This document shows, piece by piece, positions 27,262 through 36,383 of a stretch of 64,000 nt of DNA; within the stretch, counting starts at the first letter, position 1, and every line of letters starts with the position of its first letter. Source of the stretch: SZAS-103 sp043747745 (GTDB taxonomy: Bacteria > Pseudomonadota > Gammaproteobacteria > Xanthomonadales > Xanthomonadaceae); NCBI GenBank assembly GCA_043747745.1, contig JAYTOP010000096.1:76516-140515 (forward strand), written 5' to 3'. The notes under the pieces were generated by a model, which was given only the letters and a program-made list of their open reading frames with translations, was not told where the DNA came from and made no database searches. The position numbers and the translations under genes were made by a program.

Positions 27262-28683
27262 ATGACCGACCCCAGCATAAACCCACCCACCCAACCTTTG
27301 CGCTGGGCCCGCGCATTGCTGTTGCTGATCGCAATCAAGACCGCGTGGTTCTTCCTCGATGCGAGACCGCGATTGTTCCTGGGCGATTCGGCATCCTATC
27401 TGCTGGGGGCGTCGAGCGACTGGATGCCGCCTGATCGTTCCTTCACCTATCCGTGGTTCTTGCGTTACGCGGTCATGCCGTGGCAATCGTCCTGGTCGTT
27501 GGCCCTGGTGCAATCCCTGATTGGGGTGGCATCCGCGTGGTTGTTGTGGCTGCTGCTGCGCCGCAGATTGGGGATTCCCGAGTGGCTGGCGCTGTCTGCC
27601 GCTACGGTGTTCGCCTGCGAGCCGGCGCAGGTGTTTTACGAACGCATGGTGATGGCCGAGGCCTGCGGCGGACTCGCGCTGATCGCAATGTTCAGCGCAA
27701 CCCTGGAGTATGTAGCCAGTGGTCGCGTGCGCTGGCTGGTGGCGATGCAATGCCTTGGCCTGGTCGCAGTGTCGCTGCGGATGAACCTGCTGCCTGTCGC
27801 GCTGGCGATGGGCGTACTTGCCCCGCTGGTGCTGTGGTGGGAGAGCAGGAAAGCGCGACCACAAGCCTGGCGCAGCGGCGCGCACCTGATGCTGGCGGTG
27901 GTGTTGCTGGCCGGATTGCATGGCGGCTATCGACAGTTCATCGCGCAGCATTTCGGCACCGCACCCGCGTGGATTGCGCGCAGCGGGTTGATGAAGTTCG
28001 GTCTGGTCGCACCGCTGGTGAAGCCCGAGCATCTGTGGGCAGAAGGCGTGTCGCCGAATGTGCTGAGTCTGTTGCGCCACGACATCCACGACTCGGCCGA
28101 ACGCAACCCGCAGATGTGGGCGCCGTACGGATTGGCCGACGTGCTCGGTTTCAACGACAATGCCCAGGGCGATGCGCTTGCGGGACGCATCGCGCGACGC
28201 GCGCTGCGCGACGATCCGCTCGGCTTGGTGCGACTTGGTTTGCGCAACGCCGCCCTGTATTTCGATCCGGGAACCTATCAGGATCGGCTCGAGGCCGATG
28301 CCGCTTCCACCCAGCAATACGGCTCCGAACCGCAGGCCCTGGCGCTACGGGTTCTGAAGGCGAGCATCGCCGGCAGCGAGTCGGTTGAATCGCCAGCGCG
28401 GCGCTGGTTCAGACTCGGGTCGTCGTGGCTGCTTGCTTGCTGGCTGGCGCTCGCACCGCTGGCACTGCTGGCCTGGTGGCGATTACGCCATAGCAATCGA
28501 GCCGCTGCGGGTGACGTGTTGCTGCTGTTTGCGCTCGGACTCGTGCTCGGCCAGTTGCTGTTTTCAGCGACGATCTCGTTCCGTTACCTGCATCCGATGC
28601 CGGCGTTCGTGTTGATCGCAGTGGCCGTGCTGTTTGCGCCGCGTGTTTCGACGAGCCGGATTTCCATGCCGATATCCGGGTAG
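27262..28683 (+). CDS. Multi-pass membrane protein, GT39/GT-C-like
   Basis: A 473-residue integral membrane protein with roughly ten hydrophobic helices. Near the N-terminus LFLGDSASYLLGASSDWMPPDRSFTYPWF resembles the first periplasmic loop of GT-C lipid-linked sugar transferases, with Asp in the D-S/D-x-x-S position, and a long periplasmic stretch lies at about 240-370. It probably uses the polyprenyl-phosphate sugar made by the upstream GT2 enzyme. ATG 27262; the start shares a short promoter region with the divergent lipoprotein. Confidence 0.65.
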   Translation: MTDPSINPPTQPLRWARALLLLIAIKTAWFFLDARPRLFLGDSASYLLGASSDWMPPDRSFTYPWFLRYAVMPWQSSWSLALVQSLIGVASAWLLWLLLRRRLGIPEWLALSAATVFACEPAQVFYERMVMAEACGGLALIAMFSATLEYVASGRVRWLVAMQCLGLVAVSLRMNLLPVALAMGVLAPLVLWWESRKARPQAWRSGAHLMLAVVLLAGLHGGYRQFIAQHFGTAPAWIARSGLMKFGLVAPLVKPEHLWAEGVSPNVLSLLRHDIHDSAERNPQMWAPYGLADVLGFNDNAQGDALAGRIARRALRDDPLGLVRLGLRNAALYFDPGTYQDRLEADAASTQQYGSEPQALALRVLKASIAGSESVESPARRWFRLGSSWLLACWLALAPLALLAWWRLRHSNRAAAGDVLLLFALGLVLGQLLFSATISFRYLHPMPAFVLIAVAVLFAPRVSTSRISMPISG

Positions 28684-29025
28684 CGCGCACCTCGATCGCG
28701 CGGGACAACGTCCATGGCGCTGCCCTTCGCATGGAGCGACCTGCGCAATGCCCCAAACGGCATTCCGGCTAGTGTGTCTGGAGCCGCATGGATTTCGATC
28801 CTGCACGGCCAAGCGTTTCGGGATTTGCGCCAATGCAGCCCGCGCGAACGCAAATTGTCCATACGGGTGCCACCTCGAGACTGTGTTTTCGCGGCGCAGC
28901 ATGAGGGACTTGGTCTGCCGCTGACGAACGAAGAGCGTTGCCAGAGGGATTTGCCGGCAGGTGCGCCCGTTCCGGCCTGGGCCTGCAATCGCGATTCGAT
29001 GCGCAGATGACGTGGTGCCTGCAAC
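28684..29025. other. Gap before the interrupted oxygenase gene
   Basis: About 340 bp. A 98-codon frame at 28714-29010 is open but has no recognisable domain and weak coding character, so it is not called as a gene. No terminator or repeat was recognised. The promoter of the oxygenase gene may lie here. Confidence 0.35.
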
Positions 29026-30291
29026 ATGGCGTTGATCGACGCAACTGTATTCCAGCGTGCCGAAGCAGACGCGCGCGCATTCCAGAATGCCCAGCCGTTC
29101 CGGCATGTCGCAATCGACGATTTTTTTTCGCGTCCGCTGTGAGAGCGACTGCTCGCGGATTTCCCAGGGTTCGAGGCGTGCAATGCGCTCAACGAGATGG
29201 GCGAGGTTGGTGGCAAGGCAGTGCGCATGGATGTACGCGATATTTCCGATGCCTATCGCCATCTCGACCGTTATCTGCAGACGCCGGAATTCCTGGGCTA
29301 CGTGTCTGCGATCACCGGCATCCCCGATCTGCTCTACGACCCGGATTACATCGGCGGCGGTACCCACGAGAACCGCTAAGGGCAGGGCCTGGACGCGCAT
29401 GTGGATTTCAACTACCACCCGCGCACTCGCTGGCATCGGCGGCTGAACCTGATCGTTTATCTGAATCCCGAATGGCAGGACACGTGGGGCGGCTTGCTGG
29501 AACTGCATTCCGACCCGTGGAATCCAGCGGCCAATCGCACGGTTGCCATCGCGCCGCTGTTCAATCGAGCGGTGGTCTTCGAGACCACCGAAACGTCGTG
29601 GCATGGCTTCACCCAGATTCGACTGCCGCCCGAACGCGCAACATTGTCCCGCAAGTCGTTCGCGATCTATCTCTACACCGTTGAGCGCCCGACCGAGGAA
29701 GCCGCGCAACCGCATGCCACGATCTATGTGCCCGATGCGTTGCCGACGGACTGGAAGGCGGGGCGCACGCTATCGGCCGACGATTTGCTCGAATTGAACA
29801 ATCGCTTTACCCGCATGCGCGGCCAGTTGCAGTTCCTGTATCGGCGTGAAAAATCGTTCGGCGCGCAGATCGCAGGTCTGGAAGCCGGGATCGACTGGAC
29901 TCGGGGAGCCCAGCGACTGGAATTGCAGGGTTATGCCAGGCAGCCAGAGGCCGTGCGAGGGGTGTGGCCCGACCAGTGGGCCGGGGCCGAAGTTGCAGCG
30001 ATGATCGCGCCAACACGCGGCATGACGGTGCTGCAGATCGAGGTCTGGGTGCCGCCGCAGATCGATGGCGGCCAGCAGTTGCGGATCGAGTTTGGTGATG
30101 CGGTGTCGACGCACTCCGTGGCATCTGGTGATCCGACGACCATCAATCTGCCGCTGACGGTCGCGGCCGGCCATGCGGTTCCATTGCGCATCCACGCGGC
30201 GCGCAGCTGGATGCCAAGCGCCGATGGCGGTTCGGCAGATGAACGGCCGTTGGCCTACCGCATCCTCAACGTGGTGACTGAGCACCCGTAA
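29026..30291 (+). pseudogene. 2OG-Fe(II) oxygenase gene with two in-frame stops
   Basis: From ATG 29026 a single frame of 421 codons runs to the TAA ending at 30291, interrupted only by TGA at 29140 and TAA at 29377. Read through, the protein has IDDFFSRPL, TGIPDLLYDPDYIGGGTHEN, the iron-binding HVDFNYHP (His125-x-Asp127) and the distal ETSWHGF (His193), followed by a long C-terminal domain. This is a prolyl-4-hydroxylase-type dioxygenase. Both stops fit single C-to-T changes (CGA to TGA, CAA to TAA). No frameshift is present, so loss is recent or the stops are read through. A remaining 296-codon frame from GTG 29401 would lack His125. Confidence 0.75.
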
Positions 30292-30455
30292 CGCTGCGCC
30301 ATTCCGGTAAACCCATCAGGTCGACGTCATTTGAGTGTGGGGCTGGCTTGGCCGGTCTCCGTCGTTCAGGTCGTCCGCAGCGCCAATGTTGCAGTGCGCA
30401 AAACGGCGTCCTACACTCCGCTGCGTTGTCCTGTCGTCCCCATGCGGAGCCGTCC

Positions 30456-30836
30456 ATGCAGTTCACCCTGCTCAAGGCCAAGATCCATCGCGCCAGCGTG
30501 ACCCACGCCGAGTTGCACTACGAAGGCTCGTGCGCGATCGATTCGCGGCTGCTGGAGATCGCCGGCATCCTCGAAAACGAGCAGGTGCACATTTTCAACG
30601 TCAACAACGGTGAGCGTTTCGTGACCTATGCGATCCGCGCCGAGGCCGGCAGCGGGATCATCTCGGTGAACGGTGCAGCAGCGCACAAGGCCAGCCCCGG
30701 CGATCTCGTGATCATCTGCGCGTACAACCATTGCGACGCCGTCGAAGCCGCTGCGCACAAGCCGCGGCTGGTCTACGTCGACCGCCACAACCGCCTGACC
30801 CACACCAACGACTCGATGCCGATGCAGGCGGCTTGA
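30456..30836 (+). CDS. panD: Aspartate 1-decarboxylase
   Basis: A 126-residue pyruvoyl enzyme making beta-alanine for pantothenate. The proenzyme self-cleaves between Gly24 and Ser25 in YEGSC. Lys9, Arg54 (NNGERF) and Tyr58 are in place, and the VIICAYNH strand is typical. GGAG lies 6 nt before ATG 30456. It is separated from panB-panC by four accessory genes and now has its own upstream region. Confidence 0.95.
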   Translation: MQFTLLKAKIHRASVTHAELHYEGSCAIDSRLLEIAGILENEQVHIFNVNNGERFVTYAIRAEAGSGIISVNGAAAHKASPGDLVIICAYNHCDAVEAAAHKPRLVYVDRHNRLTHTNDSMPMQAA

Positions 30837-30939
30837 GTCGTGCCTGCGGGCGGCGCGTGATCCTGGGTAACCCACGTGCGACGCTGGTTGAACTCGGCTT
30901 GTAACATCGGCGTACAGACATCCTTGTTTCAGCCGAGAA

Positions 30940-31779
30940 TCAACGCGGCACAGGTTGTTCGTCTTCGATGCCGCGTCGGCTGGCTGCTTCGCATTCGACC
31001 TTCCACTGCTTCGCAAGCGCAGCGCCGCCGCCCTTGTCCTTTCCCATGCGATCACCGATTTTCAGCAGCCAGCGCGGCGGCGTCGCGGCGGTCGGCGCGG
31101 GCGCATCGCTGACACGCGACACTGCCAGGTCCCACAGCGTCTTCAATCCGATCAGCGTATACAGCACGCTGAACGGCGACTTCGTGGCCGCCATCGCGAA
31201 CATGCCGAAGATGATCGCGAGGTGCAGGATCAGCACGCGCCCCATGCGCTGCTGCGTATAACCCTTGATCCAGGCGAAGCTGCGCGAGCGCAGGCCGCGC
31301 AGATCGATGCAGAAGTCGATCGCAAGTACGCCGAGCAGGATCAGCGCGCCCTGCCGGAACGGCCCGAACGCGAACTGCCAGATCAGCGTATCGGCATGTC
31401 TTGAGCTGAGGATGAGCGCGATGGCGGCGACGAAAATTCCATGCGCCAGGGTGAACACGAACGCGATCACCGCATAATCACGAAGCAGCACGGGCTTCTT
31501 GCCCATCTCACCCGGCGAACTCGCCAGTTGATCCTTGCGCCAATGCCCGCTGCGACGCGTCAGCCGGCAATGCGCGCCGATGCGCAGGCAGGTGAAGACC
31601 GCGACGAGCAGGTTCTCCAGCCAATACAGCACCAGCACGTTGGTGGCCGACCAGCCGAAATGCAGCACCCCGACCAGCGGAATCGCATTGCTGATCAGCA
31701 CGGTCGCGATGCGCGATACGCGCGTACCGATCCGCGGTGAGGAGGGTGCGGCGGGTGGCAATGCGGTTTGGCTCGTCAT
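30940..31779 (-). CDS. DUF6498-type integral membrane protein
   Basis: A 279-residue membrane protein with about six hydrophobic helices between residues 25 and 215. The stretch FGWSATNVLVLYWLENLLV at 41-59 is the hallmark of the DUF6498 family, and GYTQQRMGRVLILHLAIIFG matches its second conserved region. The C-terminus is charged and cytoplasmic. Function unknown. It is convergent with panD. Start ATG 31779. Confidence 0.7.
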   Translation of the reverse strand: MTSQTALPPAAPSSPRIGTRVSRIATVLISNAIPLVGVLHFGWSATNVLVLYWLENLLVAVFTCLRIGAHCRLTRRSGHWRKDQLASSPGEMGKKPVLLRDYAVIAFVFTLAHGIFVAAIALILSSRHADTLIWQFAFGPFRQGALILLGVLAIDFCIDLRGLRSRSFAWIKGYTQQRMGRVLILHLAIIFGMFAMAATKSPFSVLYTLIGLKTLWDLAVSRVSDAPAPTAATPPRWLLKIGDRMGKDKGGGAALAKQWKVECEAASRRGIEDEQPVPR

Positions 31780-31927
31780 GCGGGCATCTGGTCGTTCGGT
31801 TGCGCTGAATATGGCGTCAGCAGCATTGAATAGATAGCTGGAAAAGCCGCAAGATCACGACGTGGTCGCTTTGTTCGACGCGAGCGCCTGCTGTTGTGAA
31901 TCCGTGTTCGGTTCAGGGAGTCTTGGC

Positions 31928-32506
31928 ATGACCTTTTCGATGCGCTGTCCCAATGCAACGGGGATCCGGTTCCGTCGATGGATGCGCGCCGGATTCGCGA
32001 TGCCAATCCTGTTGTCGATGGCAGCGCTACTGGCGATCGCTGGCTGCGCGTCGCATCCATCGAAAGGGACTGCCGGCATCGCCTACGTGGTCGTGCGCCA
32101 TGCCGAAAAAGCGACCGACGATCCGCGCGATCCGTCGCTGAGCGCGGCAGGGCAGGCGCGTGCGATGGCGTTGTCGCGGCGCTTCGCAAACATCCCATTG
32201 ACTGCCGCATATGCGACCGCCTACAAGCGCACGCAACAGACCGCAGCGCCGTCGGCGAAAGCCAGCGGTATCGCCGTGACGACCTACGACGCGTCGCGCC
32301 CATTCAGTACGTTCGTCTCCGAACTCCGGATCGCGCATACGCACGGCACCATCCTGATCGTCGGCCACAGCAACACCGTCCCCGCGATCGTCGAGGCGCT
32401 GTGCACATGCAAGGTGTCGCCGATGGGCGAGAGCGACTACGACCGGCTGTACGAAGTGACGATCGATGCGACCGGGCGCGCGACGCTGGTGCAGCGGACG
32501 TACTGA
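31928..32506 (+). CDS. Histidine phosphatase family lipoprotein (SixA-like)
   Basis: A 192-residue protein. ATG 31928 follows GGGAG and was preferred to the upstream GTG at 31862. After a signal segment with lipobox AIAGC (about residue 40) comes a compact phosphoglycerate-mutase-like domain: VVRHAEK with the RHG-type catalytic His, then AYATAYKRTQQTA and the second histidine in ILIVGHSNTVPAI. The lipobox places it in the envelope, unlike cytoplasmic SixA. Substrate unknown. It is transcribed alone ahead of the toxin-antitoxin pair. Confidence 0.82.
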   Translation: MTFSMRCPNATGIRFRRWMRAGFAMPILLSMAALLAIAGCASHPSKGTAGIAYVVVRHAEKATDDPRDPSLSAAGQARAMALSRRFANIPLTAAYATAYKRTQQTAAPSAKASGIAVTTYDASRPFSTFVSELRIAHTHGTILIVGHSNTVPAIVEALCTCKVSPMGESDYDRLYEVTIDATGRATLVQRTY

Positions 32507-32580
32507 GTCTTTTGCTGCGGCTGGGTCGCATGCCAAGCCGATGTGATCTGGCAATGGGACGCTGGCAAGACATCGGATTG

Positions 32581-32610
32581 AGTAATACACTGACACACAC
32601 GTGTATTACT
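32581..32610. promoter_or_regulatory. Perfect palindromic operator of the toxin-antitoxin operon
   Basis: AGTAATACAC at 32581-32590 and GTGTATTACT at 32601-32610 are exact reverse complements separated by 10 nt, ending 13 nt before the antitoxin ATG. Its place, perfect dyad and AT-richness against the local GC background fit an autoregulatory operator bound by the AbrB-type antitoxin or the TA complex. Confidence 0.8.
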
Positions 32611-32623
32611 TTTGGAGCCGATC

Positions 32624-32863
32624 ATGGCCACCACAATGACTGTCAAGGGACAAGTCACCATCCCGAAAAAAGTGCGCGACGCGCTGCGGCTCGCGCCCGG
32701 CGATGGCGTGGATTTCGACGTCAATCGCGAAGGCCAGGTCGTCGTCCACAAGGCAGGCGGCAAGCCGTCGAACCGGCGCGACCGCTTCGATGCGGCGCGC
32801 GGCAAGGCGCAGGTCAAATGGCGCACCGATGAGCTCATGGCTCTGTTGCGCGGCGCGGACTGA
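32624..32863 (+). CDS. vapB: AbrB/SpoVT-type antitoxin (VapB)
   Basis: A 79-residue DNA-binding antitoxin. TMTVKGQVTIPKKVRDALRL is the swapped-hairpin AbrB fold signature, and the C-terminal third (RWRTDELMALLRG-like) is the toxin-neutralising tail. GGAG lies 8 nt before ATG 32624. A perfect palindrome lies just upstream. The PIN toxin gene follows 11 nt after its stop. It should repress its own promoter and block VapC. Confidence 0.9.
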   Translation: MATTMTVKGQVTIPKKVRDALRLAPGDGVDFDVNREGQVVVHKAGGKPSNRRDRFDAARGKAQVKWRTDELMALLRGAD

Positions 32864-32874
32864 GAGCCTCGTTC

Positions 32875-33288
32875 GTGTTGCTCGTCGACACCAACGTCCT
32901 GATCGACGTGCTTGAAGACGATCCCGACTGGGCCGATTGGTCCGTGCGCCAACTGCGCGCGCAGTCGCAGGTACACGAGTTGTTCATCAACCCGGTGATC
33001 TACGCCGAACTGTCGCTGACATTCGATTCGGTCCAGAGCCTCGACGACGCCATCGCAGGCATGGGCATCAGCGTGCAGGAACTGCCGCGCGCTGCGTTGT
33101 TCCTGGCCGGCAAGGCCTTTGTCAAATATCGGCGTGGCGGAGGCAGCAGGGGCAACGTGCTTGCCGACTTCTTCGTCGGTGCACACGCCGCCGTGCTGGG
33201 CTGCCCGATCCTGACCAGAGACGCACGCCGCTATCGCAAATATTTCCCGAGCGTCTTGTTGTTGACTCCTGGGCCTGTGAAGGATTGA
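32875..33288 (+). CDS. vapC: PIN-domain ribonuclease toxin (VapC)
   Basis: A 137-residue PIN toxin. The metal-binding acids are present: Asp5 in LLVDTNVL, Glu45 in VIYAELS, Asp98 in LADFFVGAHA and Asp116 in ILTRDARRYRKYFP. The family cleaves tRNA or rRNA. The start is GTG 32875, placed 11 nt after the antitoxin stop. All catalytic positions are intact, so the toxin is probably active and neutralised by the upstream antitoxin. Confidence 0.92.
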   Translation: MLLVDTNVLIDVLEDDPDWADWSVRQLRAQSQVHELFINPVIYAELSLTFDSVQSLDDAIAGMGISVQELPRAALFLAGKAFVKYRRGGGSRGNVLADFFVGAHAAVLGCPILTRDARRYRKYFPSVLLLTPGPVKD

Positions 33289-33432
33289 CCTCGTCAGCCG
33301 GGGGTGATAAGGGACAGGCCACGGTTTATTGGCTGATCCCAACTGATTTCGCGGCCTATCTGCCCTGTCGGGAGTGACACGGCAACTCTGCGCGGCCGTG
33401 GTCTGTGCGGCAAACCGCTGGTTGCCCAGAGC

Positions 33433-33462
33433 GAAAAAGAAACCGGGTTTCCCCGGCTTTTT
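33433..33462 (-). terminator. Rho-independent terminator after the aminotransferase gene
   Basis: On the minus strand AGCCGGGGAAACCCGGTTTC followed by TTTTTC forms a compact GC stem with a T tract, about 30 nt downstream of the aminotransferase stop. The plus strand also ends in a T run after the stem, so it may act for vapC as well. Confidence 0.8.
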
Positions 33463-33490
33463 CGGTTCATTCCAGCAATGAAAGCGAAAC

Positions 33491-35020
33491 TTACGCCGCC
33501 TCGGCCTGCGCCTTGCGCGGACCTTCCAGCAGCGCCTTGCGGATTTGTCCGACGACCAGATCCACCTCATCGTCGGCAATCGCGAAGTGCGGGGTGAAGC
33601 GCAGTGAGTTTGCACCGCCGTGGATCACGCCAATGCCGCGTTCGCGCATGAACTCTTCGGTCGAACCCGCGCCGTAGCACTTGAACGCATCGTTGAGTTC
33701 ACAGGAGAACAGCAGGCCGGTGCCTTGCACCTTGGTGATCAGGCCGCCGAGTTCGTCCTTCAGTTTTTCGAGTTTGGCGATGAATGCGCGGCCCTGGTTG
33801 CGCACGTTGGCGCGCAACTCCGGGGTCAGCATGCCGAGCACCGCGCAGGCCACGTCCATCGCGCGCGGGTTGCTGGTCATCGTGTTGCCGTACACGCCCT
33901 TGCGGTACAGGCCCGCAGCGCGTTCGCCGACGGCGAGCACGGAGAGCGGGAACTGGCCGGCGTTGAGCGCCTTCGAATAGGTTTCCATGTCCGGCGCTTC
34001 GACGTGTTCGAAGCCCGGATAGTCGACGATCGACAGCACGCCGTGCGCGCGCAGGCCGGCCTGGATCGAGTCGACGAGCAGCAAGGTGCCGTGCGCCTTG
34101 GTCAGTTCGCGCGCAGCCTGGTAGAACGCAACCGGAACCGCGCGGCCCGGGTCGCCTTCGCCCATCACGGGCTCGAGGAACATCGCCTCGATGTACCAGC
34201 CGTTCTGGTCGGCATCGGCGAATACCTGCTTCAACTGGTCGATGTTATACGGCTCGACCGTGATCAACGTGTTCTCGTGGCGATAGCTCGCGAGGTTCTG
34301 CTGGTAGCCCTTGCGGCTGGAATCGGAATAGAGCGCGGGCAGTTCGGTGCGGCCGTGGAACGCGCCTTTCACCGCGAGGCGCTTGATCTGCTTGCCGGCA
34401 TGGCGCGCGCCGGTGTCGGTCATCAGCTTGGTGTTGATATCGGCGATGCGGCCCGCGAGCGACACCGATTCCGAGCCCGAGTTCAGGCACAGGAAATGCG
34501 TGAACGGACAACCCATGCCGTCCTTGCGCGTGTGACCGATCTCGGCGCGCAGCGCGTTCGCAAGGCGCAGATGGCTCAGGCTCGGGGTCATGATGTTCGC
34601 CATCGCCTGCGGCTTGGCCATCGCATCGATGACCGGCTTCGGCGCGTGACCGAACGGCAGCATGCCGTAGCCACCCGAATCGTGCACGACCGCGCCCTTG
34701 AGCGTGACCACCCACGGGCCGCGCGCGGTGAGCGCAATGTAGGGATTTACCGCATCGTCTGGATAGAAGTTGATGAAGTCAGCCTGCGCGGCGTGCAGCT
34801 GCGCTTCCTCATCCATCGCCAGCAGGGCGGTCCACTGCGGGTCGGCGTGCAACGCGGCGAACTGCTCGGCGGCTGCGGCGATTGCGTCGCGCAGGTCGGC
34901 ATGGGTCGCGGCGAAGCGTCCGATCGCGGCATCGTCGAGGCCGTGCGTGCGCAGCTTGCCGCCTTGGCGACGCATGGCGTCGAGCATCTGCAGGTGGGTC
35001 GAGCGTGTGGTCTGGGTCAT
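33491..35020 (-). CDS. Class III PLP-dependent aminotransferase
   Basis: A 509-residue fold-type I enzyme. LNSGSESVSLAGRIADI (179-195, phosphate-binding Ser), FHGRTELPALYSDSS, LLVDSIQAGLRAHG (Asp317, pyridine-nitrogen contact) and the Schiff-base Lys350 in TYSKALNAGQFPLSV are visible. The usual DEVQTG reads DSIQAG, and the N-terminal 100 residues form an extra region before the common fold. It resembles xanthomonad proteins annotated only as class III aminotransferases, so the substrate is open. Start ATG 35020 with GGGAGAG upstream; a hairpin terminator follows. Not in an operon. Confidence 0.88.
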   Translation of the reverse strand: MTQTTRSTHLQMLDAMRRQGGKLRTHGLDDAAIGRFAATHADLRDAIAAAAEQFAALHADPQWTALLAMDEEAQLHAAQADFINFYPDDAVNPYIALTARGPWVVTLKGAVVHDSGGYGMLPFGHAPKPVIDAMAKPQAMANIMTPSLSHLRLANALRAEIGHTRKDGMGCPFTHFLCLNSGSESVSLAGRIADINTKLMTDTGARHAGKQIKRLAVKGAFHGRTELPALYSDSSRKGYQQNLASYRHENTLITVEPYNIDQLKQVFADADQNGWYIEAMFLEPVMGEGDPGRAVPVAFYQAARELTKAHGTLLLVDSIQAGLRAHGVLSIVDYPGFEHVEAPDMETYSKALNAGQFPLSVLAVGERAAGLYRKGVYGNTMTSNPRAMDVACAVLGMLTPELRANVRNQGRAFIAKLEKLKDELGGLITKVQGTGLLFSCELNDAFKCYGAGSTEEFMRERGIGVIHGGANSLRFTPHFAIADDEVDLVVGQIRKALLEGPRKAQAEAA

Positions 35021-35423
35021 GGGTCTCTCCCTGGTGTAGATGCGCTGGAATGCCGGCGCACGAAACGCGCGGGCTGGGCCGCGCACATAATTCGGTCGTT
35101 GAGAAATCAGTTGAAGCGGGTCTGGCGAAGCCGTTCTGTCAGCAAAAAGAACGACTTGCGACCGCAATTCTACCATGCGTCTTTCGCCCATATAACCCCC
35201 GAACCGGCGGGGGGTCGGGGCGGGGCCGTGGCTGGAAAGACGCGGCAGGGGTCACGCGGGTGGCATGCGTATTCTCGAAATTTCCTGATTCTTTTTTCAG
35301 GCTCTGCCCCCAGATCCCAGCCCCGTCTCCACCATGACAGCTGTCAGCCGCAGGTGCTGACGGCCTGCACTGCAACGCCAGCCGCCGCACGCAGACACTG
35401 ATCGCACCAAGGGGAGACAGCTC
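35021..35423. other. Divergent intergenic region, no gene seen
   Basis: About 400 bp between the aminotransferase and the ABC ATPase gene. There is a very G/C-rich stretch at about 35198-35232 and a T-rich stretch near 35285-35300. No coding sequence, clear promoter pair or repeat could be assigned. Confidence 0.4.
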
Positions 35424-36383
35424 ATGCACGCAGTCGCAACGATGAAACCAGGTGTGTCGAAACCAGACGTGTCGCAGACAAGAACGCCGCTCGCGAGCCT
35501 GGTCGGCGCGAGCAAGCGCTACGGCAAGGTCATCGCGCTGGATAACGTGGACCTGCAGGTGCTTCCGGGCGAAGTGCTCGCGGTGCTCGGTCCGAATGGC
35601 GCCGGCAAGACCACCGCGCTCGGCCTGCTGATGGGCTTGCGCCGCGCCGATGCGGGCCGCGCCGAACTGTTCGGGATCGATCCGCGCGATCTTGCCGCGC
35701 GTCGGCAGATCGGCGTGATGCTGCAGGAAGCGCGGCTGCCGGACACACTAACCGTGGTCGAATTGGTCCGCCAGTTTTCCGGCTACTACCCGATGCCGCG
35801 CCCGATCATCGACACGCTGACCCTCGCCGGATTGAACGAGCTTGCGCATCGCCGCTACGGCGCATTGTCAGGCGGGCAGCAACGGCGCGTGCAGTTCGCG
35901 CTCGCAATCTGCGGCAGGCCGCGCCTGTTGTTCGTCGACGAACCGACAACGGGCCTCGACGTCGAGGCACGGCGCATGTTCTGGAACGTGCTGCGCGCGC
36001 TGACCGACGAGGGCGTGAGCATCGTGCTCACCACGCATTACCTTGAAGAGGCCGATGCACTTGCCGACCGCATCGTGCTGCTCGCGCAGGGACGCGTGCT
36101 CGCGCAGGGCACGCCGGCGCAGATCAAGGCGCACGCGGCGGGCAAGCGGGTGCGTTGCGTCACCTCGGTCGCGGTGTCTGCGTTGTCGTCGTGGCCTGGC
36201 GTGGACGAGGTCGCGCAACGTGCAGGCATCACCGAGCTACGCACGAACGATGCCGAAGCGGTGCTGCGTCGCCTGCTCGCCGCCGATGCGCAACTGTCCG
36301 GCCTGGAAGTGCTGCCGCTCGCGCTCGACGACGCATTCCTCGCATTGACCGGTTCGAATACCGCCGCACAGGAGGCCGCATGA
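35424..36383 (+). CDS. ABC transporter ATP-binding protein (ABC-2 exporter type)
   Basis: A 319-residue ATPase with Walker A LGPNGAGKTT at 55-64, signature LSGGQ at 148-152, Walker B LLFVDEP at 168-174 and an H-loop in VLTTHYLEEADALADR. The C-terminal extension of about 90 residues is typical of DrrA/CcmA-type ATPases that pair with ABC-2 permeases. ATG 35424 follows GGGGAGAC. Its stop overlaps the permease start (ATGA). The transported substrate, possibly a drug, lipid or peptide, is not evident. Confidence 0.93.
   Translation: MHAVATMKPGVSKPDVSQTRTPLASLVGASKRYGKVIALDNVDLQVLPGEVLAVLGPNGAGKTTALGLLMGLRRADAGRAELFGIDPRDLAARRQIGVMLQEARLPDTLTVVELVRQFSGYYPMPRPIIDTLTLAGLNELAHRRYGALSGGQQRRVQFALAICGRPRLLFVDEPTTGLDVEARRMFWNVLRALTDEGVSIVLTTHYLEEADALADRIVLLAQGRVLAQGTPAQIKAHAAGKRVRCVTSVAVSALSSWPGVDEVAQRAGITELRTNDAEAVLRRLLAADAQLSGLEVLPLALDDAFLALTGSNTAAQEAA

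Noticed and set aside
28714..29010. A 98-codon frame before the oxygenase gene
   Set aside because: It has no ribosome site of note, no family resemblance and mixed coding character across frames.
29026..30291. Selenocysteine or programmed read-through in the oxygenase gene
   Set aside because: Two different stops (TGA and TAA), no visible SECIS-like structure, and both fit simple C-to-T changes. Pseudogene is the simpler reading.
33393..33430. A separate small gene between vapC and the terminator
   Set aside because: No frame with a start and ribosome site of useful length exists there.
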